Source: Bacteroidota bacterium (GTDB lineage: Bacteria > Bacteroidota > Bacteroidia > Sphingobacteriales > Sphingobacteriaceae). From it: DNA of 46,497 nt. Both the position numbers and the translations under genes were made by a program. Of the stretch, positions 1-8,387 are shown in pieces (the stretch's first letter is position 1; the number at the start of each line of letters is the position of its first letter). Location of the stretch: positions 1 through 46,497 of the forward strand of contig JAMFRP010000048.1 in NCBI GenBank assembly GCA_026224775.1. The letters are read 5' to 3'. The notes beneath the pieces were generated by a model. That model was not told the origin of the DNA. It saw nothing but the letters and a program-made list of their open reading frames with translations, and did not search any database.

Positions 1-1162
1 CGTCACCTAAGATAGCAGGGCTAAGGATACGTGAAGTTGAATCCAATGGATCCACGGCAGGATATATACCTAACTCGGCAATTTTACGTGAAAGTACTGT
101 TGTAGCATCTAAGTGGGCAAATGTTGTTGCCGGTGCAGGGTCAGTTAAATCATCCGCAGGAACGTAAACGGCCTGTACAGATGTGATTGAACCACGTTTT
201 GTTGAAGTGATACGCTCCTGCATGGTACCCATTTCTGTTGCCAATGTTGGCTGGTAACCTACCGCAGATGGCATACGACCTAATAAAGCCGATACTTCAG
301 ATCCTGCTTGTGTAAAGCGGAAAATGTTATCAATAAAGAATAATATATCACGGCCTTTACCTTCAGCATCACCATCACGGAAATACTCAGCGATAGTTAA
401 ACCTGATAATGCCACACGTGCACGTGCACCAGGAGGCTCGTTCATTTGTCCGAAAACGAAGGTTGCTTTTGATTCTTTTAAATCTTCAGCATTTACTTTG
501 CTCAGGTCCCAACCACCTTCTTCCATTGAATGCATAAACTCGTCACCATATTTAATGATGCCTGACTCAAGCATTTCACGAAGTAAGTCGTTTCCTTCAC
601 GGGTACGCTCACCAACACCTGCAAACACTGATAAACCAGAGTATGCTTTCGCGATGTTGTTGATCAATTCCTGAATTAATACAGTTTTACCAACACCGGC
701 ACCACCGAACAATCCAATTTTACCACCTTTTACATAAGGCTCTAACAAATCGATAACCTTGATACCGGTAAACAGTACTTCAGTTTCAGTTGATAGATCC
801 TCGAAACGTGGAGGAAGCGCGTGGATAGGACGGCTATTAGTCCTGTCTATTTGCTCAATACCATCAATTGCATCGCCAACCACGTTAAATACACGGCCTT
901 TAATGTTATCACCTACAGGCATCCTAATGGCAGATTCGGTATCAACTACCGGCATCCCGCGCAATAAACCATCTGTTGAGTCCATCGCTACTGCACGTAC
1001 GCGATCTTCGCCTAAATGCTGCTGAACTTCAAGAATGATTTTTTGGCCATTATCTTTTGTAATTTCTAACGCGTTAAAAATTTTAGGAAGTTGCGAGTTA
1101 TCACTAAAGCTTACGTCAACTACCGGACCGATGATCCGTGATATTTTTCCAATGTTTGGCAT
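1..1162 (-). CDS. atpD: ATP synthase F1 subunit beta, C-terminus cut by window edge
   Basis: This is the catalytic beta subunit of the F1 sector of ATP synthase, acting on the cytoplasmic face of the inner membrane. The frame opens at ATG (complement of 1160-1162) with MPNIGKISRIIGPVVDVSF and runs open to base 1, giving 387 visible residues. Family members have about 500, so roughly 115 residues lie outside. The Walker A motif GGAGVGKTV is at about residues 153-161, and the GERTREGNDL segment follows at about 184-193. The start is preceded by a 157-nt gap with a perfect -7 box (1236-1243), so atpD heads its own transcript here. Identification is by direct motif recognition and is secure. Confidence 0.97.
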   Translation of the reverse strand, partial: MPNIGKISRIIGPVVDVSFSDNSQLPKIFNALEITKDNGQKIILEVQQHLGEDRVRAVAMDSTDGLLRGMPVVDTESAIRMPVGDNIKGRVFNVVGDAIDGIEQIDRTNSRPIHALPPRFEDLSTETEVLFTGIKVIDLLEPYVKGGKIGLFGGAGVGKTVLIQELINNIAKAYSGLSVFAGVGERTREGNDLLREMLESGIIKYGDEFMHSMEEGGWDLSKVNAEDLKESKATFVFGQMNEPPGARARVALSGLTIAEYFRDGDAEGKGRDILFFIDNIFRFTQAGSEVSALLGRMPSAVGYQPTLATEMGTMQERITSTKRGSITSVQAVYVPADDLTDPAPATTFAHLDATTVLSRKIAELGIYPAVDPLDSTSRILSPAILGD

Positions 1163-1235
1163 ATATAACCTGGTATTTTAAAAATTTTAATATGAAATAA
1201 TATCTACAAATAGATAAGATGCTATTTCAGAGGCG

Positions 1236-1243
1236 CAAAGTTA
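1236..1243 (-). promoter_or_regulatory. Bacteroidota -7 promoter box for atpD
   Basis: On the minus strand the sequence reads TAACTTTG, a perfect match to the TAnnTTTG box used by the Bacteroidota primary sigma factor. It lies about 73 nt before the atpD ATG, predicting a 5' leader of roughly 65-70 nt. A good TTTG -33 partner is not visible; the T-rich stretch at the expected distance is only a partial match. Confidence 0.6.
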
Positions 1244-1319
1244 AGATTTATTGACTAATATTTAAAGAGTAAATTTAAGATTTTTAAAGCCTATGGGAAT
1301 TATAGTTAAAAAATGACCG

Positions 1320-2315
1320 TCAGGCCTTTATCGCTTCAAAATCAAGCACTATTTTGCCAATATGTTCACTGCTTTCCATCAGTTGGTGAGCGGCTGCAGC
1401 CTGGTCGGCCGGGAAAACTTTGTAGATGATGGGTTTTATTTCGCCGGATTTTAGGAGCGGCCAAATATTTTTTTCGAGATTTTGGGCGATGGCCGCTTTA
1501 AATGATATTTCCCTGGAGCGCAGCATAGAGCCGGTAATAGTTAATCTTTTGCGCATCACCACCGAGAGGTCGATATTAACATCTTTGCCTTTCATGGTAT
1601 TGATGAATACCAGTCTGCCATCTTCAGCCAGTGATTGCAGGTTGGGTGCGGTATAATCGCCGCCTATCATATCTAAAATAACATCAACACCTTTATTATG
1701 GGTGAGTTGTTTTATTACATCAGCAAAGTTTTCTGTTTTGTAATTGATGGCTTTTGCAGCGCCAAGCTCTTCGCAGAACTTGCATTTTTCATCACTGCCT
1801 GCTGTTGCATAAACGGTGCACCCCAAAGCTTTTGCCATTTGGATGGCTGTTACACCAATGCCGCTTGAGCCACCATGAACCAGCAAGCTTTCACCTTTTT
1901 GTAGATGGCAGCGGTCAAATACATTGCTCCAAACCGTAAAAAAAGTTTCAGGCAGTGATGCCGCCTCGATGAACGACAGGTTTTCGGGGATAGGTAAACA
2001 TTGGTCTGCAGGTACGTTACAATATCCGGCATAGCCTCCGCCAATTACCAGGGCGCATACTTTATCGCCAATTTTCCAACGGGTAACATTATCGCCGATT
2101 TCAACAACAGTACCTGCAATCTCCAAACCCGGGATATCCTGCGGCGCACCTGCAGGTGGCGGGTAATTACCCTTGCGCTGAAACACATCCGGGCGATTAA
2201 TGCCCGCCGCCGCTACTTTAACCAATACCTCATCGGCGGTAAAAGTTGGTTTGGGGCGTTCGGTAAGTTGTAAAGCTTCGGGGGCGCCGGGTTGAGTAAT
2301 TACAATGGCTTTCAT
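1320..2315 (-). CDS. NAD(P)H-quinone oxidoreductase-like MDR protein
   Basis: This 331-residue protein belongs to the medium-chain dehydrogenase/reductase superfamily, in the quinone oxidoreductase (Qor, PIG3-like) branch, which reduces quinones or enones with NADPH in the cytoplasm. The N-terminal GroES-like domain includes the GINRPDVFQRKGNYPPP stretch (about residues 38-54) typical of PIG3 relatives. The Rossmann cofactor loop is HGGSSGIG (about 147-154). No structural or catalytic zinc cysteine cluster is seen, as expected for this branch. It ends 157 nt before atpD and is divergent from the peroxiredoxin, so the two may share a redox-stress context; that link is inference. ATG start at 2313-2315. 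Confidence 0.85.
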   Translation of the reverse strand: MKAIVITQPGAPEALQLTERPKPTFTADEVLVKVAAAGINRPDVFQRKGNYPPPAGAPQDIPGLEIAGTVVEIGDNVTRWKIGDKVCALVIGGGYAGYCNVPADQCLPIPENLSFIEAASLPETFFTVWSNVFDRCHLQKGESLLVHGGSSGIGVTAIQMAKALGCTVYATAGSDEKCKFCEELGAAKAINYKTENFADVIKQLTHNKGVDVILDMIGGDYTAPNLQSLAEDGRLVFINTMKGKDVNIDLSVVMRKRLTITGSMLRSREISFKAAIAQNLEKNIWPLLKSGEIKPIIYKVFPADQAAAAHQLMESSEHIGKIVLDFEAIKA

Positions 2316-2438
2316 AATTAGCTAACCTATATAATATGTTTAAAGTTTGCTATATATAATGGCTATTTAAATGTCAAAATTATTAGCAGCATTATGTATA
2401 TGCTAATATATTCTTATTTCTTTGCAGAAAAAAAACTC

Positions 2439-2900
2439 ATGTCAGTAACAGTTGGCCAAGCCGCTCCGCAATTCACTTTGTATTCATCAGCATTAAAAGA
2501 AGTTTCTTTGGCTGATTTTAAAGGTAAAAAAGTAGTTATTCATTTTTTCCCGATGGCGTTTACAGGTGTATGTACCACGCAGTTGTGCACCATGCGCGAT
2601 AACTTTGGTTATTACGATGGCTTAAACGCGATAGTATTAGGTATCTCAGTTGATTCGCCGTTTACATTGGCTAAGTTTAAAGAAGAAAACAATTACCAGT
2701 TTGATCTTTTATCTGATTTTAATAAAGAAGTATCAACAGCATATGGCGCTTTATACGAGAATTTTGTGTTCGGTTTAAAGGGTGTTTCTAAACGTGCGGC
2801 CTTTGTGATCGACGAAAATCAGCAAATCATATACGCAGAGGTGCTTGAAAATGCAGGTGATTTACCTGATTTTACGGCCATTGCAGAAATTGTAAAGTAA
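2439..2900 (+). CDS. peroxiredoxin, AhpC/TSA superfamily with PrxQ-like cysteine spacing
   Basis: A thiol peroxidase that would reduce H2O2 or organic peroxides in the cytoplasm. I place the start at the ATG at 2439 (MSVTVGQAAPQF), giving 153 residues. An in-frame ATG at 2394 would add 15 residues (MYMLIYSYFFAEKKL) that look like translated leader and do not resemble the family. The peroxidatic cysteine is C45 in FTGVCTTQLC and a second cysteine is C50, the same +5 spacing as the peroxidatic/resolving pair of E. coli BCP. The TGVCT context is closer to AhpE/Prx5-like proteins, so the exact subfamily is open. It is divergently arranged with the quinone oxidoreductase, 123 nt away. Confidence 0.85.
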   Translation: MSVTVGQAAPQFTLYSSALKEVSLADFKGKKVVIHFFPMAFTGVCTTQLCTMRDNFGYYDGLNAIVLGISVDSPFTLAKFKEENNYQFDLLSDFNKEVSTAYGALYENFVFGLKGVSKRAAFVIDENQQIIYAEVLENAGDLPDFTAIAEIVK

Positions 2901-2935
2901 TTTAAAATTTTTATAGCGGATTAAAATAAAAATTC

Positions 2936-2943
2936 TATTTTTG
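2936..2943 (+). promoter_or_regulatory. -7 promoter box for tRNA-Arg
   Basis: TATTTTTG matches TAnnTTTG perfectly and sits 28 nt before the first base of the tRNA, a normal distance for a short 5' leader. No clear -33 box is seen. Confidence 0.5.
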
Positions 2944-2971
2944 CAGTCCGTTAAAAAAGCGAATGCTTTTC

Positions 2972-3045
2972 GCACTTGTAGCTCAATTGGATAGAGCACC
3001 TGACTACGGATCAGGAGGTTAGGGGTTCGACTCCCTTCAAGTGCA
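2972..3045 (+). tRNA. tRNA-Arg (anticodon ACG)
   Basis: A 74-nt cloverleaf. The acceptor stem GCACTTG (2972-2978) pairs perfectly with CAAGTGC (3038-3044), with discriminator A at 3045. The D-arm contains AGCTCAATTGG. The anticodon stem CCTGA/TCAGG encloses the loop CTACGGA, giving anticodon ACG (arginine CGN, A34 expected to become inosine). The T-arm contains GGTTCGA. CCA is not encoded, as usual in this phylum. The 65 nt downstream contain two degenerate copies of the T-arm/acceptor end. Confidence 0.97.
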
Positions 3046-3052
3046 CAAAATA

Positions 3053-3109
3053 AAGGGTGTATCCCTTAAATGCATAATAAAGGGTTCAACCTCCTTAATG
3101 CACAAAATA
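3053..3109 (+). repeat. two decayed tandem copies of the tRNA-Arg 3' end
   Basis: Directly after the tRNA, the stretches 3053-3079 and 3080-3109 repeat its last 30 or so bases in degenerate form. The genuine 3' end is an AGGG..TCCCTT arm, then AAGTGCACAAAATA. The second copy reads AAGGG..TCCTT then AATGCACAAAATA. The first copy reads AAGGG..CCCTT then AAATGCATAATA. They have no D-arm or anticodon arm, so they are not full tRNAs. They could be scars of repeated site-specific integration at the tRNA 3' end, or slippage duplicates. Confidence 0.7.
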
Positions 3110-3111
3110 TC

Positions 3112-3143
3112 AAGCCTTTCAGTAATGTACCGGAAGGCTTTTA
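3112..3143 (+). terminator. probable terminator after tRNA-Arg
   Basis: AAGCCTT (3112-3118) pairs with AAGGCTT (3134-3140), and the stem is followed by a TTTTAATTT tail. The loop is 15 nt. It ends 14 nt before the adk start, so adk must be read either by read-through or from a promoter within or after it. Confidence 0.55.
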
Positions 3144-3156
3144 ATTTGATATAAGC

Positions 3157-3729
3157 ATGCTAAACTTAGTACTGTTCGGCCCGCCGGGAGCAGGTAAAGG
3201 CACCCAATCACAAAAACTTATTGAAAAATATGGTTTGATCCATCTATCAACAGGCGACTTGCTGCGCGGCGAAATTTCGCAAGGCACAGAATTGGGTCTG
3301 GAAGCTAAAAAGCTAATGGATCACGGTGTATTAGTTCCTGATGAAGTGGTTATTGGTATGATAAGCAATAAGCTGGACGCTAATAAGGATGCTAAGGGCT
3401 TTATTTTTGATGGCTTCCCACGCACGGTTGCACAGGCTACGGCTTTGGATGAGTTATTAAAATCAAAAAGCTCGGCTATATCAGGTATGATCGCTTTAGA
3501 GGTTAACGATGATGAGTTGGAACATCGTTTATTATTAAGGGGAAAAGAATCGGGTAGGCCTGATGATGCTAACCCTGAAGTGATACGCAAGCGCATTAAA
3601 GAATATAATGATAAAACAGCACCGGTTGCTGATTTCTATAAAAACCAGAACAAATTTAAAAGCATAAACGGCATCGGATCGATCAGCGAAATTTTTGACG
3701 CTATTGCTGCTGTTGTTGACGCTTACTAA
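3157..3729 (+). CDS. adk: adenylate kinase
   Basis: Converts ATP + AMP to 2 ADP in the cytoplasm. The protein has 190 residues with P-loop GPPGAGKGTQ (8-17), the AMP-binding STGDLLRGE stretch (31-39), DGFPRT (85-90) and the GRPDD lid segment (133-137). The lid is short and lacks the zinc-binding cysteines of long-form enzymes, so this is the short type usual in Bacteroidota. ATG at 3157. It is followed after 97 nt by obgE, with a large inverted repeat in between. Confidence 0.97.
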   Translation: MLNLVLFGPPGAGKGTQSQKLIEKYGLIHLSTGDLLRGEISQGTELGLEAKKLMDHGVLVPDEVVIGMISNKLDANKDAKGFIFDGFPRTVAQATALDELLKSKSSAISGMIALEVNDDELEHRLLLRGKESGRPDDANPEVIRKRIKEYNDKTAPVADFYKNQNKFKSINGIGSISEIFDAIAAVVDAY

Positions 3730-3740
3730 TTTTATTTAAC

Positions 3741-3810
3741 GTCCGAAAGTCGGAAAGTCCGCAAGTCAGAAAGTTTAATTTTCTACTTCCGGACTTTCCG
3801 ACTTTTGGAC
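3741..3810 (+). repeat. 26-bp inverted repeat between adk and obgE
   Basis: The arms 3741-3766 and 3785-3810 are reverse complements over 26 bases with two mismatches, separated by an 18-nt AT-rich loop. The arms are built of reiterated AGTCCG/AAGTCGG-like units. It would form a strong hairpin in RNA, but the bases after it are ATAAAAAC-like rather than a T-run. It is therefore more like a dispersed intergenic palindromic element than a simple terminator. Confidence 0.85.
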
Positions 3811-3826
3811 TAAAAACTTTTCAAAA

Positions 3827-4831
3827 ATGTCTCAAGGTTCAAATTTTGTTGATTATGTGAAGATATGTTGCCGATCAGGGCACGGCGGGGCGGGATCGGC
3901 ACATTTGCACCGTGATAAATTTACTGCTATGGGCGGCCCTGATGGTGGCGACGGCGGTAGAGGTGGGCATGTTATTGTCAAAGGTAACGCGCAGCTATGG
4001 ACCCTGCTTCACCTTAAATATCGTAAACACGTAATAGCTGGTGATGGTGATTCGGGCGGCAGCTCACAAAAAAGCGGTAAAACAGGTCGTGATGAAATTT
4101 TGGAGGTGCCTTTGGGTACTATCGCCAAAAATGCGGAGACCGACGAGATATTATTTGAAATAACCCAGGATGGTGAAACCCGCATTCTGACCGATGGCGG
4201 TCGCGGAGGATTAGGCAACTGGCACTTTAAAACATCAACCTTTCAAACCCCACGTTTTTCACAACCCGGCGAAGATGGCCAGGAACAATGGAATGTACTG
4301 GAGCTGAAATTATTGGCCGATGTAGGTTTAGTTGGATTCCCGAATGCGGGTAAATCAACCTTACTATCGGTAGTATCTGCCGCTAAGCCTGAAATTGCTA
4401 ATTACGCTTTTACAACGCTTGTGCCAAACTTAGGCATTGTAGCTTACCGTGATAATCGCTCATTTGTAATGGCTGATATCCCGGGAATTATTGAAGGTGC
4501 TTCACAAGGCAAAGGTTTGGGAATAAGATTCTTAAGGCATATTGAACGTAACTCGGTATTGTTATTTATGGTTCCGGCTGATACAGCACGCACTATAAAA
4601 GAGGAATACGAAATATTGCTTAACGAGCTAAACGAATACAACCCGGAACTGATGCACAAACCACGCTTACTGGCCGTTACTAAATCGGACATGCTGGATG
4701 AGGAATTGCAACAGGAAATGAAAAAGGAATTACCGGCAGATATACCGGCAGTTTTTATATCATCAGTAGCTCAAAAAGGAATAAGCGAGCTAAAGGATAT
4801 GTTGTGGACGGAGATCAACAAGGAAAGGTAA
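3827..4831 (+). CDS. obgE: GTPase Obg/CgtA
   Basis: An essential ribosome-associated GTPase of 334 residues. The N-terminal glycine-rich Obg fold (about 6-160) contains GGPDGGDGGRGG (36-47) and TDGGRGGLGN (122-131). The G domain has G1 GFPNAGKST (170-178), G3 DIPG (217-220), G4 TKSD (285-288) and G5 SSVAQKG (312-318). There is no long C-terminal acidic extension. The adk-obg neighbourhood is common in Bacteroidota. Its stop lies only 10 nt from the stop of the convergent last EPS gene; a small hairpin over the stop (4821-4837) has no T-run. Confidence 0.96.
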   Translation: MSQGSNFVDYVKICCRSGHGGAGSAHLHRDKFTAMGGPDGGDGGRGGHVIVKGNAQLWTLLHLKYRKHVIAGDGDSGGSSQKSGKTGRDEILEVPLGTIAKNAETDEILFEITQDGETRILTDGGRGGLGNWHFKTSTFQTPRFSQPGEDGQEQWNVLELKLLADVGLVGFPNAGKSTLLSVVSAAKPEIANYAFTTLVPNLGIVAYRDNRSFVMADIPGIIEGASQGKGLGIRFLRHIERNSVLLFMVPADTARTIKEEYEILLNELNEYNPELMHKPRLLAVTKSDMLDEELQQEMKKELPADIPAVFISSVAQKGISELKDMLWTEINKER

Positions 4832-4841
4832 TTTCCTGAAA

Positions 4842-6413
4842 CTATTTGGCGGCGTAAAGCACATATTTATTACCCAATTTCTGTTGGGTAAAATCCTTAT
4901 ATCCCGGGAAAAACTTCATAACTATATTGGCTCTATCACCGGCATAATCCGCAGGTAACAGCAGATACAAAGGTCCTGCATGGCCATTGTATATATAGTC
5001 ATCATAATCAAATTTACTACCGGGTAATGGCGGGGAGAGGGTTATGATACGATTATGAGTTATTTCTAAGGGAAGATCAGCAGTAACAAAAACGAATAGG
5101 GTATTTTTGTTTTGCTCGTCGAGGTTTAGAATATAATTTAGTGATGATTGATCAATGTATTCCTGGGCAATGCCCGATGAACCCCTTGCACTGATGTTTT
5201 TATTAAAAATATATCCCTTTATCAGGAAAGAATAATTAATAAAGAGCAATACAATGCATAAGGTGCCAAAAAACAATTGATAGCGCACTTTAAGTTTACT
5301 AACCAGGTAAATGATACCTGGTACTATTAAAAGTCCGATAATACGGAAATGCCTGCCTTCATAGGAAATTGTCAGTTGCCTTAAATAGGCTACACCAAAA
5401 AACAGTATCGACACTAAATAAAATACTACTATAAATAATCTGTAATTATCTTTTGGTACATAACGGATAATGCAGGTTATCAATACTAAACTTATTAATG
5501 CCAGCAATATTAAAACCAATATGATATGCCCCGGCGTAAACATTGGGCTAAAGGTTGGATATAGCATCCCATGCATAATGTCATCAACCGAAAAACCTGA
5601 AACTAACGGAGAGGCTAATGGGAAGCCGAATGTTTGCCAGCTAAGCTTAACACCGTTTGACGTTGATGCCGGACTTTGGCCTTTGGATAAAAAAAAGATG
5701 TAAATACATGTCAGCGATAATATAGCGGGTATAGCTAACCATATACCGTTTTTTATTAACCGTTTAATATTAAGTCGGTTACCCGCAGCCGACAAGCGCA
5801 GGCAAATGCATAACAGCCCTGCCGAGTATATCCATAAAAAAGATGATTTACAAAAAAAGCCCACCCAGCCCGATAAAAACACAAAGAGCAATAGCTTAAT
5901 ATCTGCTTTTTTAACAATCGCGCAGCCATATAAAAACCAGCCCTCGAACCCGAAAAGTAGAACCTCGCCGCCATTATAAAAAACATAGGGTGCAACAAAT
6001 GCTTGCTGACATACAATAAATACAATGCTTAATGCGGCTATAATTGGTGTAAAACCTAATTTTTTAAAGAATATATAAAAACCGACTAGTCCTGATAATT
6101 CAAATAATGTTATTGCAATTGCAGTTGCACGGCCGGTATTTAAGCCGGATATTATTTTTATTGAATAAGGTACAAGGTACTGCCCCGGCGACCACCATGT
6201 TAGGAATTGAGAGGTGTTTTTAGAAATATCATCCTGGTCGGGCGTTATTAATCTGTTAAAACCGCCACCCATCTGCATCGACCGCATCACCTGGAAACCA
6301 TGGCTAGGATCGGGGAAAATGGATGGTGGATAAGCAAATACCATTATGCCCATTATCAAGGTAATTACAACGATAATGGTGAGGATAATTCTATGCAGAT
6401 TAATATTTTTCAA
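4842..6413 (-). CDS. polytopic membrane protein of unknown function, possibly GT-C-like
   Basis: This 523-residue protein is the last gene of the EPS operon. The N-terminus (about 9-27) is a membrane helix, followed by a polar loop with PDPSHGF and a second loop with TWWSPGQYLVPY. About ten further hydrophobic segments follow, then a soluble C-terminal domain of about 110 residues. The layout (first periplasmic loop with acidic residues, many helices, soluble C-terminus) resembles GT-C lipid-linked-sugar transferases such as GT39/GT83, but I see no diagnostic motif. The only start compatible with the first helix is TTG (complement of 6411-6413), 14 nt after the acetyltransferase stop. Position at the end of a polysaccharide operon suggests a role in modifying or attaching the polymer; that is inference. 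Confidence 0.7.
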   Translation of the reverse strand: MKNINLHRIILTIIVVITLIMGIMVFAYPPSIFPDPSHGFQVMRSMQMGGGFNRLITPDQDDISKNTSQFLTWWSPGQYLVPYSIKIISGLNTGRATAIAITLFELSGLVGFYIFFKKLGFTPIIAALSIVFIVCQQAFVAPYVFYNGGEVLLFGFEGWFLYGCAIVKKADIKLLLFVFLSGWVGFFCKSSFLWIYSAGLLCICLRLSAAGNRLNIKRLIKNGIWLAIPAILSLTCIYIFFLSKGQSPASTSNGVKLSWQTFGFPLASPLVSGFSVDDIMHGMLYPTFSPMFTPGHIILVLILLALISLVLITCIIRYVPKDNYRLFIVVFYLVSILFFGVAYLRQLTISYEGRHFRIIGLLIVPGIIYLVSKLKVRYQLFFGTLCIVLLFINYSFLIKGYIFNKNISARGSSGIAQEYIDQSSLNYILNLDEQNKNTLFVFVTADLPLEITHNRIITLSPPLPGSKFDYDDYIYNGHAGPLYLLLPADYAGDRANIVMKFFPGYKDFTQQKLGNKYVLYAAK

Positions 6414-6427
6414 CGAATAGTAATGTG

Positions 6428-6979
6428 TTAGCCAATAACCCGGTCGCGGATTTTAACGGCAGGGTTGCCCTGGTAAATGGAATAAGCCTCCAGATTTTTA
6501 GTGGCGATGGAGCCAGTTGTTAATACTGCATGCGTAGCAACAGTAATACCCTGGTTAACTACCGCTTTTGCACCTATCCATGCCCCATTTTCCAAAATAA
6601 TATTTCCTGTGATCAGATCGAATGTGGTTTTTTTATAGTTATGACTGCCGGTGAGCAGCATGGCGCCTTGCGATACGCATACGTTTGAACCGATAGTTAC
6701 TGGAACTAAACAATCTATCCAAACATCTTCGCCTATCCATGTATTATTTCCAATGACTAGATGCCAGGGATATTTCACACTTACACCGGGTTTGACGGTT
6801 ACGTTTTTACCGATTTTCGCGCCAAATAAACGAAGTGCGGCAACTTTAAAACTATTTATTGGCAGTAAACCCGTTTTAAAAAAAACAGCATTTACGTAAT
6901 GCCATAAAATTCTTTTTAAAGCGCTTCCTCCCGGATTGTATGGGTGATTATTATAGGTTGAAAGATCAGTTTGCTGCAT
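6428..6979 (-). CDS. WcaF-type sugar O-acetyltransferase
   Basis: A 183-residue left-handed beta-helix acyltransferase that would transfer acetyl from acetyl-CoA to a sugar. Hexapeptide repeats start at about residue 54 (GAKIGKNVTVKPGVSVKYPW), run through IGNNTWIGEDVWID and IGSNVCVSQGAMLLTGSHNY, and end with YQGNPAVKIR. The catalytic-type histidine lies in LTGSHNY. The N-terminal YNNHPYNPGGSALKRILWHYVN block is characteristic of the WcaF family. The start overlaps the end of the GT2-exosortase gene by 14 nt. It probably acetylates the product of the locus. Confidence 0.85.
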   Translation of the reverse strand: MQQTDLSTYNNHPYNPGGSALKRILWHYVNAVFFKTGLLPINSFKVAALRLFGAKIGKNVTVKPGVSVKYPWHLVIGNNTWIGEDVWIDCLVPVTIGSNVCVSQGAMLLTGSHNYKKTTFDLITGNIILENGAWIGAKAVVNQGITVATHAVLTTGSIATKNLEAYSIYQGNPAVKIRDRVIG

Positions 6980-8387
6980 GTTTTTTATTGAGACTAACAG
7001 GCTCTTTCATCCAAAAATAAATACTTATGGCTATAATCAGGTAAATAATAAGGTTAAAAATGGTATGATGATCTAAAGTGGTAGTTCCGACTTTGGTCCC
7101 GTATACTGCCAAAAACATAAATCTCAGAATATTTAAGAATTGCAGTACCAATATACCGGTAATAATAAAAATCACTTTCGCTTTTAAGGTTTTAGGATAG
7201 GCAATTACAAATGCGGTAAAAAAGCTGATAACGCCCAAGCCAAGGCAAGTGTATACTACTTGTATTGAGCCGCGGCCAGCCACCAGCATAATGTAATTAT
7301 CGTGTATTGCGGTGAACCCCATAAGGTTGAGCAGGCCGGTACTACAATTTAATAAAAGGATACGGAGACCTTTTATATAATCAAGATTGTTAGCTATAAA
7401 AGAACTATAATATGTACTTGTTGGGCTTGTTGCTGCAAACCAATAAATATTGAAGTAATAAAAAATAACAAACAAAAACAGGAAGGTGAATACGAATCTT
7501 ATAGGGCTCAAGCCTCCATTTGATTTTCTTTCAGGATATTTTTGATCGATGATCTCATCAATTTTAACATCAACCATCAGCCTAAACCAAAAGCCTTGCA
7601 GAAAGTGGAAAATAATGCCGTTGCGCCCATCCAGTATTCCTAATTGGAAGAATATTCGGTACAAAAAGTAAATGGCCGGGCGACTGTAACGCGGCATTTG
7701 CCACCAGATTTGCTTAAGCCATGCCGTGCGCTCATCAGGCGAGCCAAAGAATGAGGGTTTAACCGTTTGGGTGCGTATATTAAGCATGCGCTCTACCTCT
7801 TCCTGTGCTACCAAATCGCTGTAGCGGTTGTGCTTGTCTATCCAGAATTTGATGTTGTTTTCCTTCAGGTTTTCTTCGAGGATGTGACCGTCCTTCCAAA
7901 CGATGGTTTTGCCGGGGACTACAAAGCGATGATCCATATTCTCATTCAAATCGGAATATCCTTTGCCGAATCTAATCATCTTTAGCAGATAGATCGGATA
8001 GTAGCCACCGTGTTTTAGCCATCGGCCTTTGAAGAAATTCTTACGGTTAAAGTAAATGCCATCTACATCGGCATAATCTTCATCTTTAAAATTAAGTAAG
8101 CGTTGTTTTAACTCAGGGGTAACAATTTGGTCAGCATCCAGGCAAATTACCCATGGTGTTTTTATGTCGAAGTTTTTAAGCGCGAAATCCCATTGTTTGG
8201 GGTGATTTTCAAAAGGATTGGTTAAAACTTCGGCATTAAATTCTTTCGCGATAGCCAATGTATTATCCGTACTACCGGAATCAAGTATATAGATGGGGGC
8301 ATTTAAATCAGCTATTGATTTAAGCAAACGAGGCAGGTGAACTTCCTCGTTATAAGTAATTACAATAAATGAGAACGGTGTGCTCAA
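6966..8387 (-). CDS. fusion of GT2 glycosyltransferase and exosortase-family domain
   Basis: A 473-residue two-domain protein. Residues 5-270 are a GT2 glycosyltransferase (WaaE/KdtX-like) with FIVITYNEEVHLPRLL, SGSTDNT and the metal-binding CLDADQ (82-87). Residues about 297-460 form a membrane domain with five to seven helices and the exosortase/archaeosortase signature: C381 in VVYTCLGLGVISFF, R422 in FLNILRFMFLAV, and H440/H441 in DHHTIFN. Exosortases cut a C-terminal LPXTG-like tail (PEP-CTERM) at the inner membrane. The start is TTG, overlapping the methyltransferase stop as TTGA. Neighbours (Wzy-like, GT4, amidotransferase) match what I recall of 'exosortase Y' loci in Sphingobacteria. 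The fusion is uninterrupted; a sequencing join cannot be excluded but nothing suggests one. Confidence 0.82.
   Translation of the reverse strand: MSTPFSFIVITYNEEVHLPRLLKSIADLNAPIYILDSGSTDNTLAIAKEFNAEVLTNPFENHPKQWDFALKNFDIKTPWVICLDADQIVTPELKQRLLNFKDEDYADVDGIYFNRKNFFKGRWLKHGGYYPIYLLKMIRFGKGYSDLNENMDHRFVVPGKTIVWKDGHILEENLKENNIKFWIDKHNRYSDLVAQEEVERMLNIRTQTVKPSFFGSPDERTAWLKQIWWQMPRYSRPAIYFLYRIFFQLGILDGRNGIIFHFLQGFWFRLMVDVKIDEIIDQKYPERKSNGGLSPIRFVFTFLFLFVIFYYFNIYWFAATSPTSTYYSSFIANNLDYIKGLRILLLNCSTGLLNLMGFTAIHDNYIMLVAGRGSIQVVYTCLGLGVISFFTAFVIAYPKTLKAKVIFIITGILVLQFLNILRFMFLAVYGTKVGTTTLDHHTIFNLIIYLIIAISIYFWMKEPVSLNKKHAAN

Noticed and set aside
324..1025. Plus-strand open frames across the beginning of the window
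   Set aside because: They run antisense to atpD, have low-complexity Ser/Thr/Pro composition and no family features; the same holds for most antisense frames inside the EPS genes.
4821..4837. AGGAAA/TTTCCT hairpin at the obgE stop as a bidirectional terminator
   Set aside because: Only 6 bp and no T-run on either strand, so it is too weak to call.
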